A stretch of DNA of 64,000 nt, taken from Holothuria scabra. Lineage: Eukaryota > Echinodermata > Holothuroidea > Aspidochirotida > Holothuriidae. Of the stretch, positions 34,941 to 46,206 are shown one piece after another. The stretch lies in NCBI GenBank assembly GCA_037179385.1, contig CM074187.1, forward strand, positions 7,874,001-7,938,000, in the 5' to 3' direction. A program made the position numbers and the translations under genes. The notes under the pieces are model-generated. The model worked only from the letters and a program-made list of their open reading frames with translations. It was not told the origin of the DNA and searched no databases. Each line of letters begins with the position of its first letter. The stretch's first letter is position 1.

Positions 34941-36175
34941 CAGTGGCGGAGCTTGGGATTTCGGTCAGAGGGGGCGAAAATGGTCTAAAGGGGCGCTTCG
35001 AAGGTAAATACCCTGAGCCTCAGCACGATCGAAGCCACGTACGGCTTTCCAGACTTTCCATTTGATTTTCCGCACCTGGTAGGAGACTAGTTTGACATTT
35101 CTCCTCAGCAAGTTTTCACTCCATTAAAACATGTTTAAAATTTCTATCCATGGGCCTCCGCGGAAGAAAATTCGGGAGGGGGACTAAACTTTTTCAAAGG
35201 GAAAAGCTCCGAGCCACCATGAGTTGGCGCGGAGCGCAAGAAAATTTCGGCCCAAAATGCCTCTCAGATCGCTGGAAATGACATTTCTGTAGCCCACTTA
35301 CCGCATATAAATAGGGAAAACACTGGGTGAACTGTTACGAAATATTAATGCTAATTAATATATACGAAGAAGTATAATTTACATCATGTGACCACTCTGA
35401 AATAGCCATTAATTAAGTACATTTAAAGAAATAGCCAAGACAAGAGGTCTGCTTGTCTCTGTAGATACCGAATTCATAATAAATTTAAGTAGCCTAAACT
35501 TAAGCTTATTTGATGCAATTTTCTGGCTTTTGAGACCACGAAAGTACAGAATGAAACTTTTTCATGGGATTATCGTGCAGTGTCAGAAATAGCCATTTAT
35601 CATGAGAATGGTCACTTGAAGAAAAGCAAAATGGAAACTGCTCTTTAAAACTCTAAAACCATTACCACTATGATAACAGTTCTATTTGATTTTAACCTGA
35701 ATGTTCTCTTCCAATGATTTTGAAAAATGTTGTGGAAGCTATTTTGGTATCTTTATAAATTCTTTTATTGTCTATGTTGACAATTATCCCCGACATTAAG
35801 AGGGCTATTTGTGCTACAATTATTGTTAGTATTTTGCAAGCTTATTTTATAATCACGCTTGGTGTGGAAGCAACAAACTTAGCACAGCGATAAAATTCAT
35901 TAGTGCGTATAAAGCATGAACATACGTTTCGGCAAAACCTATCCCTATATTACAGAGATGACCCTTTTCATCAGAGTAAAGTGCAGATAGTACATAACTG
36001 GTGATTTTTGAGCATTTTGTTATCTGGGCCTTAAAACAAAGCTATTATATTATGATTTTTACCAAAAATGGTGCAAGAGTAAAGTATGTTAAAAACCCCA
36101 AAAGGGCACCGACAGACGATTTTGGTCTGGGGGGGGGGGCGACCGCCCCCTGACCATATGGCAGCTCCGCCACTG
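34941..36175. mobile_element. hAT-like non-autonomous element, 1.2 kb
   Basis: Inverted ends CAGTGGCGGAGCT and AGCTCCGCCACTG are flanked by a perfect 8-bp duplication TTTTTGAG (34933-34940 and 36176-36183). A G-run/C-rich block lies inside the right end (about 36129-36150). A GCGGAGCG-repeat block lies at about 35200-35300. No transposase frame was seen. The insertion sits between the two duplication copies. Confidence 0.9.
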
Positions 36176-37186
36176 TTTTTGAGCCCCACCCCAAACACGT
36201 TGCGCGCCACACTGGCACGCGCGCCGCCGCCATTTGAGGAAGCCTGCCTTAGGCTCTAAAAGTGGCATGATAGCACCAATAGTGCATCGTCATTGATTTG
36301 TGCATATTGTATATTATTATATGCATGACCGAACGCCCGAGGGGTTGCCCCAAAGACCTTGCTAAATCGGGCTCGGTGGCGCTGGTTGGGGACCTGGGTC
36401 GGGCAAAAGGATAAGGAATAGTACCATGAAATATTAAAGCTTGTTTCCACAGTAATTCCGCACCACAATCATACATGAGTTTTTCAAGTAACAAATATGA
36501 CCCGCGTTACATTTTGATTGATCAAGGATTAAAAGAAAGCATAAATCTGCACAGAAATGTGGATTTTATTATCCGACAATGACAAAGAAATTCTGAATTA
36601 ACTGTAAGAAAATAATAATCCTGTAAAAAAATAATATTCAGCGTTGGTTTGATTTCTGTCCTAGAAGACTTCCTCGGTGTTTCTTAAGTATTCTTTGAGG
36701 AATCACTGGAACGAAAGGTAACTCTCGGTGTCTCTTTAGCCTAAGTCAAAGAAATTATTACAGTGGTCATTGAAAAAAAAAAGATTAGTGCGCGGTGCAT
36801 TGCCTGGTTTGTTTGTAGGCTACCCAAAGTATAATCGACGTATTTAAATAAATTGCTACTATAGCAACATTAACGGATGTGTATTTGTGTGTTAATCAAA
36901 AACATTTGACTTTGAGAAGAACCTTTTAAAATGTTATTGCAATGCACGTCCAGCACAGGAGCACTGAATTGCGACTTCAATACATTAAAAGCATTTTAAC
37001 AAAACTCAGTGATAGTGAATAAACTAGACAAATGGGAACACACAAGGACTATTATAATAGCTCCGTGAATAAACTGATAAATAAAATCAAATTGAAGTAT
37101 TTCGTAGTTCGTTTTGTAAGGAGAAATCGATCCAGAAATTGACATTAACAAAAGCGTACGACAGTTTTCTTTGTGTAGACACTTAC

Positions 37187-37228
37187 TTGGTTCGATACAT
37201 GTAAAGTAGTAATAACAAGCGTTAACAT
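37187..37228 (-). other. Possible orphan signal-peptide exon, copy B
   Basis: This is the counterpart of 30412-30462: M-L-T-L-V-I-T-T-L-H-V-S-N-Q, then donor CAA|GTAAGT in phase 0. A one-base deletion destroys the longer upstream frame of copy A, but the core frame and donor survive. Confidence 0.25.
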
Positions 37229-37599
37229 AAAAGCATTCCCTGGTGTCTGCTTTCGAAAAAGAAGTCACAGAACGGCGCCGAAATATTTCGTAAAAATATC
37301 TTTCCCCAGAGACACACCAAGGCAGCAAGTGTGATTTCATGAAAGGTGAGTGAATTGTCTTGTATCACATTATCACCATTACCGCCATAAATGTATATTT
37401 TGTTTGAAGTCACCTTGCATCGAAGTGTCCCAACAATTTGCAACTTGAAATACAATTATCCACACTTATCTCCTCCCCGTACACGCTTGCTGGTACTGTG
37501 TGTGGAACTTAGCATAATTTAAAACTCGGCGTTATTTATATTCTGCAACTTGTGACGAAAACGTTGCCCCAGACTACGAAAAGAGACTGCCTTAATATG

Positions 37600-38990
37600 T
37601 TGCATATTTCAGTAATATTTCTTACCCTACTTGAAAATTTTACCCTGACTATGATCCTTTGTTATTTGGGGTAAAAGTTGCAAAGATATTCCTGAACATA
37701 TGGGAGTTTTCTTTTTTTTTGCTTGCTCGGGATAGGCCCATAATGGTGGGGACTAATGAAAATTGGCCTTGCGTTTTGTTAGGTTGACTCGGTTTCATTC
37801 CTGCACAGGAGTTAAACTGAAACTGGTAGCCATAAGTCCGAAACCCCCCCACATACATGCCCTCTTTGTATGACGATGTGCACTCAGTGGCGGCACTACT
37901 AGCTGGGACAAGGGCCCGGGGGGCACTTCCCCCAGTCAAAACCTTTTCCCAGGTTTCCCCTTCCCACTCAGCTCCCAAAGTAAAGTAGCATGACTGGAGT
38001 TTTCTACGCAAAGTGATGAAAAATAATCTCCCCAAACAGGTTGATCCATTCCCCAAAGTTCTCAAAGTAAAACATTTTTTTTATTGATTCCTGTCATTCT
38101 GATGTGGAGCAGCTAAAAGGGGACACAGGGAGATTGCCCCCTGGCTCTGATAAGTGACAAATTCGGAAATTTGCAATATGAGACACCAGTAAACTACAGT
38201 GCGGTTTTCGCAATTTTTCCTTTAAAAACTTCCGAATTCTTTCCGAAAAGCTCTCTATTGGCTCATAAATCAGTCTGGTAAACTTTCCCGAACCGCTACA
38301 GTGTCGTTTCCCCAATTTTCTTTAATATAGGCTCTTAAGTTTGAAACATTTTGTTTGAAAGGTCAAAGAAGTTTCAGAAACTTTTTAAACAGATGTTATT
38401 GAGCTTGTATTGCAGAAAATTTGAGATTCTTGTAAGAAAAATACTTACCTACGTTTCCTATAAGCATATATCTGAGTTTGCATGGCGACTAGAGGTCTTT
38501 TCTGTTACATAATGCTATCTAAGACATGCGGATTGAGGCTTCCCGGCGACATTAAAAAACTCAAATTTTCAGCGCGCTCTCCGAGACCCAATTTCAGTTC
38601 TTAATATAGTAGTGTCCTTACAAAGTTCAACAAAATCGGAAAATTTGGGTGATTGCCCCCCCCCCCCTCCTTTCGGAAGAAAGTCTAGCTTCACCACTGA
38701 TTTTATTAAAACTTTTTAGTGCAGCCCCTTATTGCAAGCTTGTGTAGTATATTTTTACTCTTCCCACTGACCAAAACGGCTACACTCTGTGCAGTCATCA
38801 CGCATAGACTTTTGATTTACTTGCTTGCATACAATATTCCTGCCTTTAGAACCGTATCTGCTAGAGCAAGTCTTAGTCGGCAGCACTCAGCCAGTCACTG
38901 TGTGAGTAACACATTTACTAGAAAAGTTTCCACATAGGCCTATGGGTAAAACTCCACTCCAAGGCTCGGCACAGTGACACCATCAAACAA
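37600..38990. other. Non-coding within duplication copy B
   Basis: No exon was seen. CAGTGGCGGCACTAC at 37885 and a C-run followed by TAGCTTCACCACTG at about 38684-38697 look like hAT-type ends, but no shared 8-bp duplication was found, so no element is called. Confidence 0.4.
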
Positions 38991-39000
38991 ATATATAATC

Positions 39001-39622
39001 GTAGATACCAAACTCCTATCCCTACACTGTTAGAGGCGCTGACTCATCACGGAGGCTCGATCGGCGGGGGCGGAAGTGTTCATTTGACATGCGCAGAGTT
39101 CTATTCGGCGATCTGCGTGCTTAACTATGGCTACATGACTGAAAATTCCATTGTGACGAGATGTCAGCATGCGTGCATTTTCAAAACGAGTTATAAACGA
39201 GCAATCTACTTTTCTCTGTGTATAGAGCACTTTTGCCTGCTGGCCAATGAACGCAGTGGTTGGTTTTTCGATGTAAGCGCCTAAGAATGTAAACGCGTGT
39301 ATAAATGTGCGCTTGTAAAGATACCATAGAAACTGACCAATCAGTAAGCCAATGAACTTCAAACCAGTCGTTGTGCGTTAATGTTCAAATGTTCTTGGGT
39401 AAACAGCCGACGAAGAAGCCTAAAAATGTTTCATGTAGGGAAAATTTATTGAAGAACGGTGTTTGAAAGAATTGCAATGTTTTAAAATCACTTGCATTTA
39501 CACTACCGGAAGATTTTAATTAACTCTTAGCTTTCAAAACGACTGATCAGTGATCAGCACTTCCGCCCCTCTGATTCGGCCTCCGTGAGGAGTCACCGCA
39601 CCATTTTAAGTTTGGTATCTAT
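39001..39622. mobile_element. Long-TIR DNA element, about 620 bp
   Basis: The left 78 bp (GTAGATACCAAACT ... TCACGGAGGC ... GGGGCGGAAGTG) return inverted and imperfect at 39558-39622 (CACTTCCGCCCC ... GCCTCCGTGA ... AGTTTGGTATCTA). It has no ORF of note. It is present only in duplication copy B. No clear target duplication was resolved, so the superfamily is not assigned. Confidence 0.7.
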
Positions 39623-39879
39623 GTTTATAATATCTTTGCCATCAAATTTAAACAGCGCCCTCAAAAATACATAAGGTATACTTAATATGTTTAACGTATG
39701 CACAAGTTTAATTTATTATAGGGTATTGAGCAACAATTTCGTGTCTCTTTAAAGTTATTTTAGAGCACGTTGGTACATGCCCCATATAAAGACACTATAA
39801 AGAGGGCGCCGGAAAGCTATTATATATAGTTTATGATAATACTATTAATTGTATTATAATTGTATTAATGAAAAATGAA

Positions 39880-40130
39880 AAATGGGACCCCCAGACAGCA
39901 GGAAATAGCATTGCGTAGAATTATAAGTAGAACATATAAACAGTCACAATTTTGAGTTTTGGTTTGCAATCAAATGCTCACGTCAAAGTATGTAAGTTAA
40001 CTGCAAAGTGATGGGTAAGTTATTGAAAAAAACTGCTGGGCCTTAAAAATGAAATTCTTCCCGGGAGACCATCTAGACGGAGCGTCACTATTGGTTGGCG
40101 CCGAGCGCACAGAAAATTTTCAGATGAAAA
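39880..40130 (+). repeat. GCGGAGCG-family interspersed repeats
   Basis: A right-hand part ('gcaggaaatagcatt' onward) is followed by a left-hand part ('gaccatctagacggagcgtc', 'attggttggcgccgagcgca'). This matches the tandem pair at 31.2-31.7 kb in copy A. Confidence 0.6.
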
Positions 40131-40394
40131 CTATGAAACTCATTTGAAAACACACTAATGTTTTTTAGTCTGTAACAATTTTTCCAAATGCAAGATGTAC
40201 TGAATTGATGAAATTGTCTATAGGACTGTCATAACTGTTATGATTTTATTTTAAACATCTATCGAAAAGGCACGTTACAAGTTGGGGTTGAATGAATTTG
40301 CAGGCAGACTTATGTGAAGACTTTTTCACATTATATCATTATGGTATTGAATAACAAATTACCCGATTATAATTACCAATGCCTCTATGGGCGT

Positions 40395-41760
40395 TGATCC
40401 AGGGGAAAGGGGGGGGGGGGGGCAATTATCCCACAAATAAGAATATTGGGGGGAATATTGTTTTACTCCCAATAATGTAGGCAGGGTGAAAAATAATAAC
40501 AGGCAAACTAAACAATATATAACATTGTGCTACAAAATGGCTTAAGAGCTGCGATAAAATGTCAACTGAGCCTATGAAAAATATAACAATAAAAATAAAG
40601 CATTTATAATGCGCTATCTATCTATGTTTTGTGTATTGGCCGGTCAATGTGAGTGTGTATGCATGGTATTGGTTATAGACGAATCTTTTCCAGGACTTCT
40701 CGGGCATTGAGGAGCGCAAGACTAAAAAGATGGCTGAAGAATGTTTGTTTCGTTTAAGCGTAGCGCTTCTCAAATTTGTTGTGATTTTTATTTCTTTGGT
40801 TTTTCGTAAATAGGTTTTGTCTGATTATGACACTTTTCGATTATCGGGCAAGAAGTCAAATATTGGACCATCACGGTCATGTGTTGTGTATATGACTGTG
40901 AAAAATAGTTTTTCAGCTGCCGAATGTGCGGCAATTTTTGTAACCGTGTTGATTTTTCATGAAAATTTTACCTACACTTTGATGGGTTTTTTTCCAGTTT
41001 TTTCGGGCATGCTTAGAAGTTTTCTGAAAAACTATTCCAATTTTTTTAAACTCAAGAGGCTGCTAGAATTTTCCAAATTCCTGCCCGAAATATCGGACTA
41101 GCGGAAATTTTTCCTGGGCCAGTCTGCCCCACCCCCTTCCCCCTCCTTGTATGCCTACGACTTGCTATTGATATTTCCAATCCCTAACCTAATCATTTTT
41201 TCTAAAAGTCCCCTCGACTCTCTGGCGAAGAGCCAAGGGGCGAAAACCAAACGATTACTCCCGGAGGAGTTCTGCTCCCTTAAGGAGCTAAACGTCCCAA
41301 ATGGACAAGTACGCCCTCCAAAGGGTAAACACTGAGTGGTCCTGCTCTAGACTGGCTGAACAGAACAGAAGCCACAACCTGGATGCAGTTTAACGTCATG
41401 CCCAGGACGCCTAACCTAATCCCTAACCCTAACAAAGAATACGTTCGGTACAGCACAATAGCAAGAGCGAATCAAGAAATTCCTTGTTAAACAGTGCACA
41501 CCAGCTGGGGTTTGAGCAAAGTTAAAAGTGAACCAATCCCTCAAAGTATGCCCATGACTTGGGGGTCTTTATTGTCGGAAAGTTGAAAGAAAAAAGCTTT
41601 GGTACTGTGTGGAAGAATTAGGACATTTTTGAAGGTTTGAAATTTTGGGGGTTATTATAGAATCCGTAGGTAGCTGGGAATTAAGTAACGGTAGGTCAAA
41701 ACCACCGGGGATTGTGCAAGTGGACTGCCTGGATTTGTGAATAGGTTGTGATAGTAAAAC
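40395..41760. other. Insertion in copy B, no gene
   Basis: Sequence without a counterpart in copy A. A 14-G run lies at about 40408-40421 and C-rich sequence at about 41125-41147, suggesting the two poly-G/C ends of another element. Termini and target duplication could not be fixed. Confidence 0.35.
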
Positions 41761-41869
41761 GTGCATGATGTTTCACTGTAGTGTTCTTTATATCGCATTT
41801 CTATTTTTTCTCCACGATTAGATAAAGTGTGATTTTTGATCAGCTTCGTGAACAACTTCCTGCAAATCG

Positions 41870-42427
41870 ATGGAATCTCAATTTATAACGATCAACTCCA
41901 AGCAAATCGCCATTTTCTTACTTGTGATGACGTCATATACTTCTTCCAAGTCCTCCAATGACGAGGGAATGTGTAAATGTTACCGTCCCTGGCATTACTT
42001 CCGTGAACACTGCTATTTGTTTCATTCATCAGAGAGAACGTTCCAAGGGGCTAAAGAGATTTGCGAGTCGTACAGTGATAACAACGGTTTGAGTCACATG
42101 GTGTCCATACTTGATAACGACACCAATTATTTCATTGTTCAAAATGTGGTGGCAAAGTTGGGACCTATCAATGTTTGGATCGGACTGGAGGATGTGTATG
42201 CAAACGGGACATTTACTTGGGCAGACGGCTCAAAGTTGGATTACCATAACTTCCATCATGGCCAACCTGATCATACTTCTTTAGAAAATTGTGTACATTT
42301 ATGGGATCTCTGGAGGGGGCATGCCCCGTTCGGATGGAATAACATTGATTGTAATACCTACTTTTCTTTCATATGTCAAAAAACGATCACATCGAATAAA
42401 TCCCAGTATTGCAAAAGAAACCCTTAG
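41870..42427 (+). CDS. Secreted C-type lectin, QPD type (copy B, intact)
   Basis: It is a single coding exon of 185 residues. Residues 13-29 form a hydrophobic signal segment ending in a Ser/Thr-rich stretch. The C-type lectin domain spans about 35-170: C35, C37 and C48 open it, V-W-I-G-L at 102-106, F-T-W-A-D-G-S at 115-121, Q-P-D at 132-134, E-N-C at 139-141, W-N-N at 156-158, then C161 and C169. In the family QPD usually marks galactose-type, calcium-dependent binding; WNN replaces the usual WND, so affinity is uncertain. Sequons lie at N83, N112 and N176. There is no membrane anchor. ATG 41870 is the first in-frame Met and an upstream splice acceptor-like TTTCTCCACGATTAG suggests a 5' UTR intron. 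A role in secreted carbohydrate recognition, possibly immune, is inferred. Confidence 0.85.
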   Translation: MESQFITINSKQIAIFLLVMTSYTSSKSSNDEGMCKCYRPWHYFREHCYLFHSSERTFQGAKEICESYSDNNGLSHMVSILDNDTNYFIVQNVVAKLGPINVWIGLEDVYANGTFTWADGSKLDYHNFHHGQPDHTSLENCVHLWDLWRGHAPFGWNNIDCNTYFSFICQKTITSNKSQYCKRNP

Positions 42428-42870
42428 AACTGCAACGCTGATTACAAAAATTCTGTGGCAAATTTAGGGGCCCCTTTTCCGCAGAAAAATGAGCCAAAAC
42501 TTAGATAACATATAAGAACAACGTAGTTATTCCAGTTTAATTAATAATATATTTCATTTTGTTCTAAAAATCGAATACTATCCCACCCTATATATTTCCT
42601 ACATATTTTCGGTAGTATGTGGGATTTTATCAAGGAAGACCGATTGTCTTGGAACTGACATGTTGGTTCTTAATTTATTCTTGATTTGGAAGTAATCATG
42701 TGTTCTGGAAGTAACCAAAGGAATCTTGTGTTCGAGTTCTAAAGTAGATACCTTTTTGGTTACAAAAGACTGAGTAAGCATGCATAGATAATTTCTTTAA
42801 CATGTCTGTTGTGTGTTAGGCTCCACGTAAGGAGTCTATTATAATTCAGACAACTGGAAAAAAGCTGAAG
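42428..42870. other. Lectin copy B 3' flank
   Basis: Collinear with 32721-33950 of copy A with deletions. No further gene was seen. Confidence 0.45.
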
Positions 42871-42949
42871 TAACTGTCGACCTTTCGACTCCATCAGACC
42901 TGGCACTTCTCATGAAAAACAACCGCATGGCACCTCTCATAAAGAACAA

Positions 42950-43205
42950 CCGCATGGTCAAGTGTTAGAGCAATAGACTTGCAGTCGGGAGGTCGGGAGT
43001 TCGGGAGTTCGGTAGTTCGAATCCTGGCCGGATCATACCGAAGAATTCAAAAAGGAACCTACTGCCATTGTGCTAGGCGCTTAGTGTAAGCAATGTAGTA
43101 GGAAAAATGCCAGTGAGCCACAACTGGAAAGAAAAAACCGTGACTGGCTCGACTTGAACCAATCGGTTGGAAACTGGGCCCCAGTCTAACTTAGCCCGAG
43201 GACGC
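42950..43205 (+). mobile_element. tRNA-derived SINE
   Basis: Box A-like TGGTCAAGTGTTAGAGC (about 42956) and box B-like GTTCGAATCC (43015-43024) have tRNA spacing and form an internal Pol III promoter. A non-tRNA body follows with 'tgaaccaatcggttggaaac', shared with other copies at about 48600, 61570, 24210 and 150. Copy A lacks it between 'aagctgaa' and 'gcgtcg', so it inserted after the duplication or was lost from A. It is not a functional tRNA gene: no complete cloverleaf was found. Confidence 0.75.
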
Positions 43206-43438
43206 CGCGGGCGTCGCTGGAGTAAACCAGAAGGTTGGCCATGATAAGTTGAGGCGTAAACCCTCTTATCAACTAACAATACATTACTTACCATGCGAAT
43301 CTTCAGTTGTATTTTTCAATGTAAGTGATGTAAAGAACTACCTGATTTAATCATTTTATGTTAAAAAAAGTCGGATATGCACTAATTCTGATACCGCAGA
43401 AACGTTTTCTTTCAAAGACAAGTGATGTGGGGTATGTT

Positions 43439-43742
43439 TTAAAGGGACAATCCTCTCACCCCAAACAGCACTTCTAGTATAGGGTAACAGAAGCTCTAAA
43501 TTGGCTCAGCTTTTTGATTGACTGATAATTCAAACAATGCAGAGTACCAAAACATATATTACACAGCGCGAACTGTTCTGATAGTGTTTTGATTATACAC
43601 ATTGAGCTTTCTATATTCACCCTGAAGCAATAAAGTGAGATTGTGTCTGGAAGAGGGTGAATTTCAGACAATTGTGGGAGGGGCTTAATTAAGAAGGTTA
43701 GGAGAATTGGTACTGTTTGGGATGAGAAAATTGGGCCTTTAA
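43439..43742. mobile_element. TTAA-flanked MITE (copy 1)
   Basis: The 30-bp imperfect inverted ends are TTAAAGGGACAATCCTCTCA and its mirror GAGAAAATTGGGCCTTTAA, with TTAA at both ends. TTAA duplication is typical of piggyBac-type elements, but no transposase is present. An inverted relative is at 51043-51363. Confidence 0.75.
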
Positions 43743-44148
43743 TGCTAATTGATATGTTAATTGAGCTTGTAATTTGGTAGTATTCTGATACATGGGTATC
43801 CCAAATTGATTAATTTTTCTGCAGAGTTTTATAGCGTTCTATTGCGAAATACAAAAAGAATACAGGGTGAAAAGGAGACACCAATTAACATAACATAGTC
43901 TAGGTAAACTGTATTATACAGGAAAGCCAGATTGTTTTTTGGTTGCTTTTGTGATATATCTTTGGAAAAATGAAAAATAAATGATGCCAGGTGGTAGATT
44001 TGTCGATCTTAAAACATTCTTTCACAGAATGAAACAACTTAGTCATAGTTTATTTGTACAGTTTATTAAGGAATGGCAAAGTAAAAATCTCAGTCTGAGA
44101 AAATTTTTTAGCAGCTCCGCCCCCTTGACACCTCTTGACACTAACTTG

Positions 44149-44351
44149 CAGTGTTGCAGTACCCGCTACCTGTACCCGTACTCGGGTGGGTCTACAAGAT
44201 TCCTTCCTCGTACCCTCCAATGACAATATTCATGACTTGGTACCAGTACCCGTACTCATTATTAACTTTTCTTCAAACTCGCACCAGTACTCATGACCTT
44301 GTATCCATACCCTTACTCGTATCATAGTCCCGTACTCAACCTACAACACTG
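44149..44351. mobile_element. hAT-like MITE, GTACTC-rich (copy B)
   Basis: Ends CAGTGTTGCAGTACC and CTACAACACTG match the 126-bp element at 34703, with extra ACCCGTACTC-type units. It lies at the matching place in the duplication. No clear 8-bp duplication remains. Confidence 0.7.
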
Positions 44352-45125
44352 CACTATACTGGCCTGTACAATGTAATAGAGGTTCTTTAATACCTACACG
44401 CATTAGAATTCGGATGAAGAAAAATGCGATTTCACACTCTCGGCGAAGCAAAACGAATTAAATACTTACTAAATACTATTGTCAAAGGTGTTGGCTTCCA
44501 TTGTAAAAGTTGTTAGCGTTTAACCGTGGAAGTACTACCTCCGAGGTAGAACTTCCATGGTTTAACACGTTCTCTTTGCTTTGCCGTCCCTTGGACCGAG
44601 GAGGCCAAATTAATTTGTTCACCTTTCCAAAGCAACGCTCTTCCTTTCCATAAAACCAGTCTGGAATGAGTACTAAACCTGTTACCGATTTTGGAAAGCA
44701 TTGCTTTCATTGTCAATGTGGATTAAAGGCCAACTCTTCTCACCCTTGACAGGTCTATTTTCCCAACCTTATTCTCTCCTTGCCACTCACACAGCCTGCC
44801 AAGTATACACCCTACCTTCCCTGTTGCTGAGCATACAAGACCAGGTGTTGCTTATGTGTGCTGAATAACGTAGCTCACTCTGAATCCTGGAAATGGACAC
44901 ATTTCAATCAAACAGCACCGGTTAAGAATTTCCCTATAACGCAATGAAAATGTGCTGCCGACTGTTTGCCTTTAAGTTGCATTAGGGGCACCCTTAGGAA
45001 TATTCATATATATTATATTCTATAATTTTCATATAGGCAGTCAAGCTCTCTGAACAGTCGCAGTTACTTTAATTACTCTTGCTCTCCCTGGTTCTCTGCT
45101 CTCTCTAAGGAGTATAAAAATTAGT
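44352..45125. other. Intergenic, no gene seen
   Basis: At about 44726 the phrase 'ttaaaggccaactcttctca' resembles one end of the TTAA MITE family. A partner end may lie near 47810, but this is not secure. Confidence 0.4.
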
Positions 45126-45129
45126 TACT

Positions 45130-45840
45130 AATCATGCAAAATAAGATTGTTAGGTTCATTTTAGATATGCCGTGGGTTCGCGCACTCATGTCGGTCAAAG
45201 TGAGTTGAATAAAGTCGGTCTTTTATCTGTTTGCGACGGGGTGCAACAACTTAAACTTAACCTGGTTTTTAAGATTTTTCATGACATCTGTCCCGAGTAT
45301 CTTATATTCAGTTTACTAGATTGAAGGATATTCATCAACACAGTAACAGGGGTAGCCCATTAAACTTCCTTGTCCCCTGAATAAAAGGATCCTCTAATCG
45401 CACCTTTTTCTTTAGAGGTATTGAACTTTGGAATTCCCTTCCTAACACATTAAAGCAAATTGAAAATCTTTCCTCTTTTAAATTATGCATCAATAATCAT
45501 CTTGCCAACAAATCACTTTTAGGGGAGCAATGTTTCTAGGGGAGCATTGCATTTGGTACTGTCTGTAGGCGTCTTTCATCCAGTGATGATTCCAACTTTC
45601 TTCCACTTCCTTGTGCAATTGTTTCATGTGTCGTCTTTAGGGACCCGGATTGATATAAGCGTTTTGTAAGGCTTTTTGGGTTATCCCCTGTACTCTGTTT
45701 GTAACTCCTTTCACACGTCTTTTATGTCTTATATTTCTGTATTTGCCTGTAGCCTTCTATTTTGTATACATGTCTTTCATATTTTTTGTTTTTATATGTA
45801 CCAAATAAATCAATCAATCAATCAATCGATCGATCGATCA
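45130..45840 (+). mobile_element. Decayed LINE 3' end with AATC tail
   Basis: Frame-shifted coding remnants include N-K-I-V-R-F-I-L-D-M and C-D-G-V-Q-Q-L-K-L-N-L-V-F-K-I-F-H-D-I-C, the kind of C-terminal sequence found in CR1/L2-like LINE ORF2 proteins. A 3' UTR follows and ends in an (AATC)n/(GATC)n run at about 45808-45840. Several stops and shifts are present, so it is not active. Confidence 0.7.
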
Positions 45841-45995
45841 ATATTCTCTCCTCTTCGTCCTGGTGCACTTTACCTGGTTTCTTTAAATTAGACAATTTTA
45901 CCTTTTGGGGTTTCCTCTGCCAAAGCCTTATCAGAATCGTATAGCGACGATAACTTGACATAACATCATTTATAGGCCAAGAAGTTTTTCCTTTT

Positions 45996-46206
45996 CGGGA
46001 GGATTTTAGAAAAAGTCAGTAAATTGAATTACATTGTTGTATCAGGAGAAAACCAAAAATTTTCAAAACATTTCTTTGATCAACACTAAAGACAAAAAAT
46101 GCAGAGTAATTAACTCATATTACAAAGCAGATAGTTGTGTTTACATCTTATAGGTTCCCCAAGACAGCCCTGAAATTTGAAGCACTATGGATTGTGTCTG
46201 GATAAT
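45996..46206 (+). repeat. Direct repeat, left copy
   Basis: About 210 bp nearly identical to 47504-47717 (shared runs such as 'aacatttctttgatcaacac' and 'ccccaagacagccctgaaat'), 1.5 kb apart. It could be a duplicated MITE fragment or the two ends of one element. Confidence 0.75.

Larger units (their letters stand above)
36450..44360. repeat. Segmental duplication, copy B
   Basis: Collinear counterpart of 29650-34900. It is about 2.7 kb longer, with extra sequence at about 37.9-39.9 kb (includes the long-TIR element), about 40.4-41.7 kb and a SINE at about 42.9-43.2 kb. Divergence is high in non-coding parts and low in the lectin frame. Confidence 0.8.

Noticed and set aside
37885..38697. hAT-like element between CAGTGGCGGCACTAC and TAGCTTCACCACTG
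   Set aside because: Flanking 8-mers TGTGCACT and ATTTTATT do not match, so the two ends probably belong to different insertions.
42956..43030. Functional tRNA gene
   Set aside because: Boxes A and B are present but no complete cloverleaf or acceptor stem; the body and multiple copies show a SINE.
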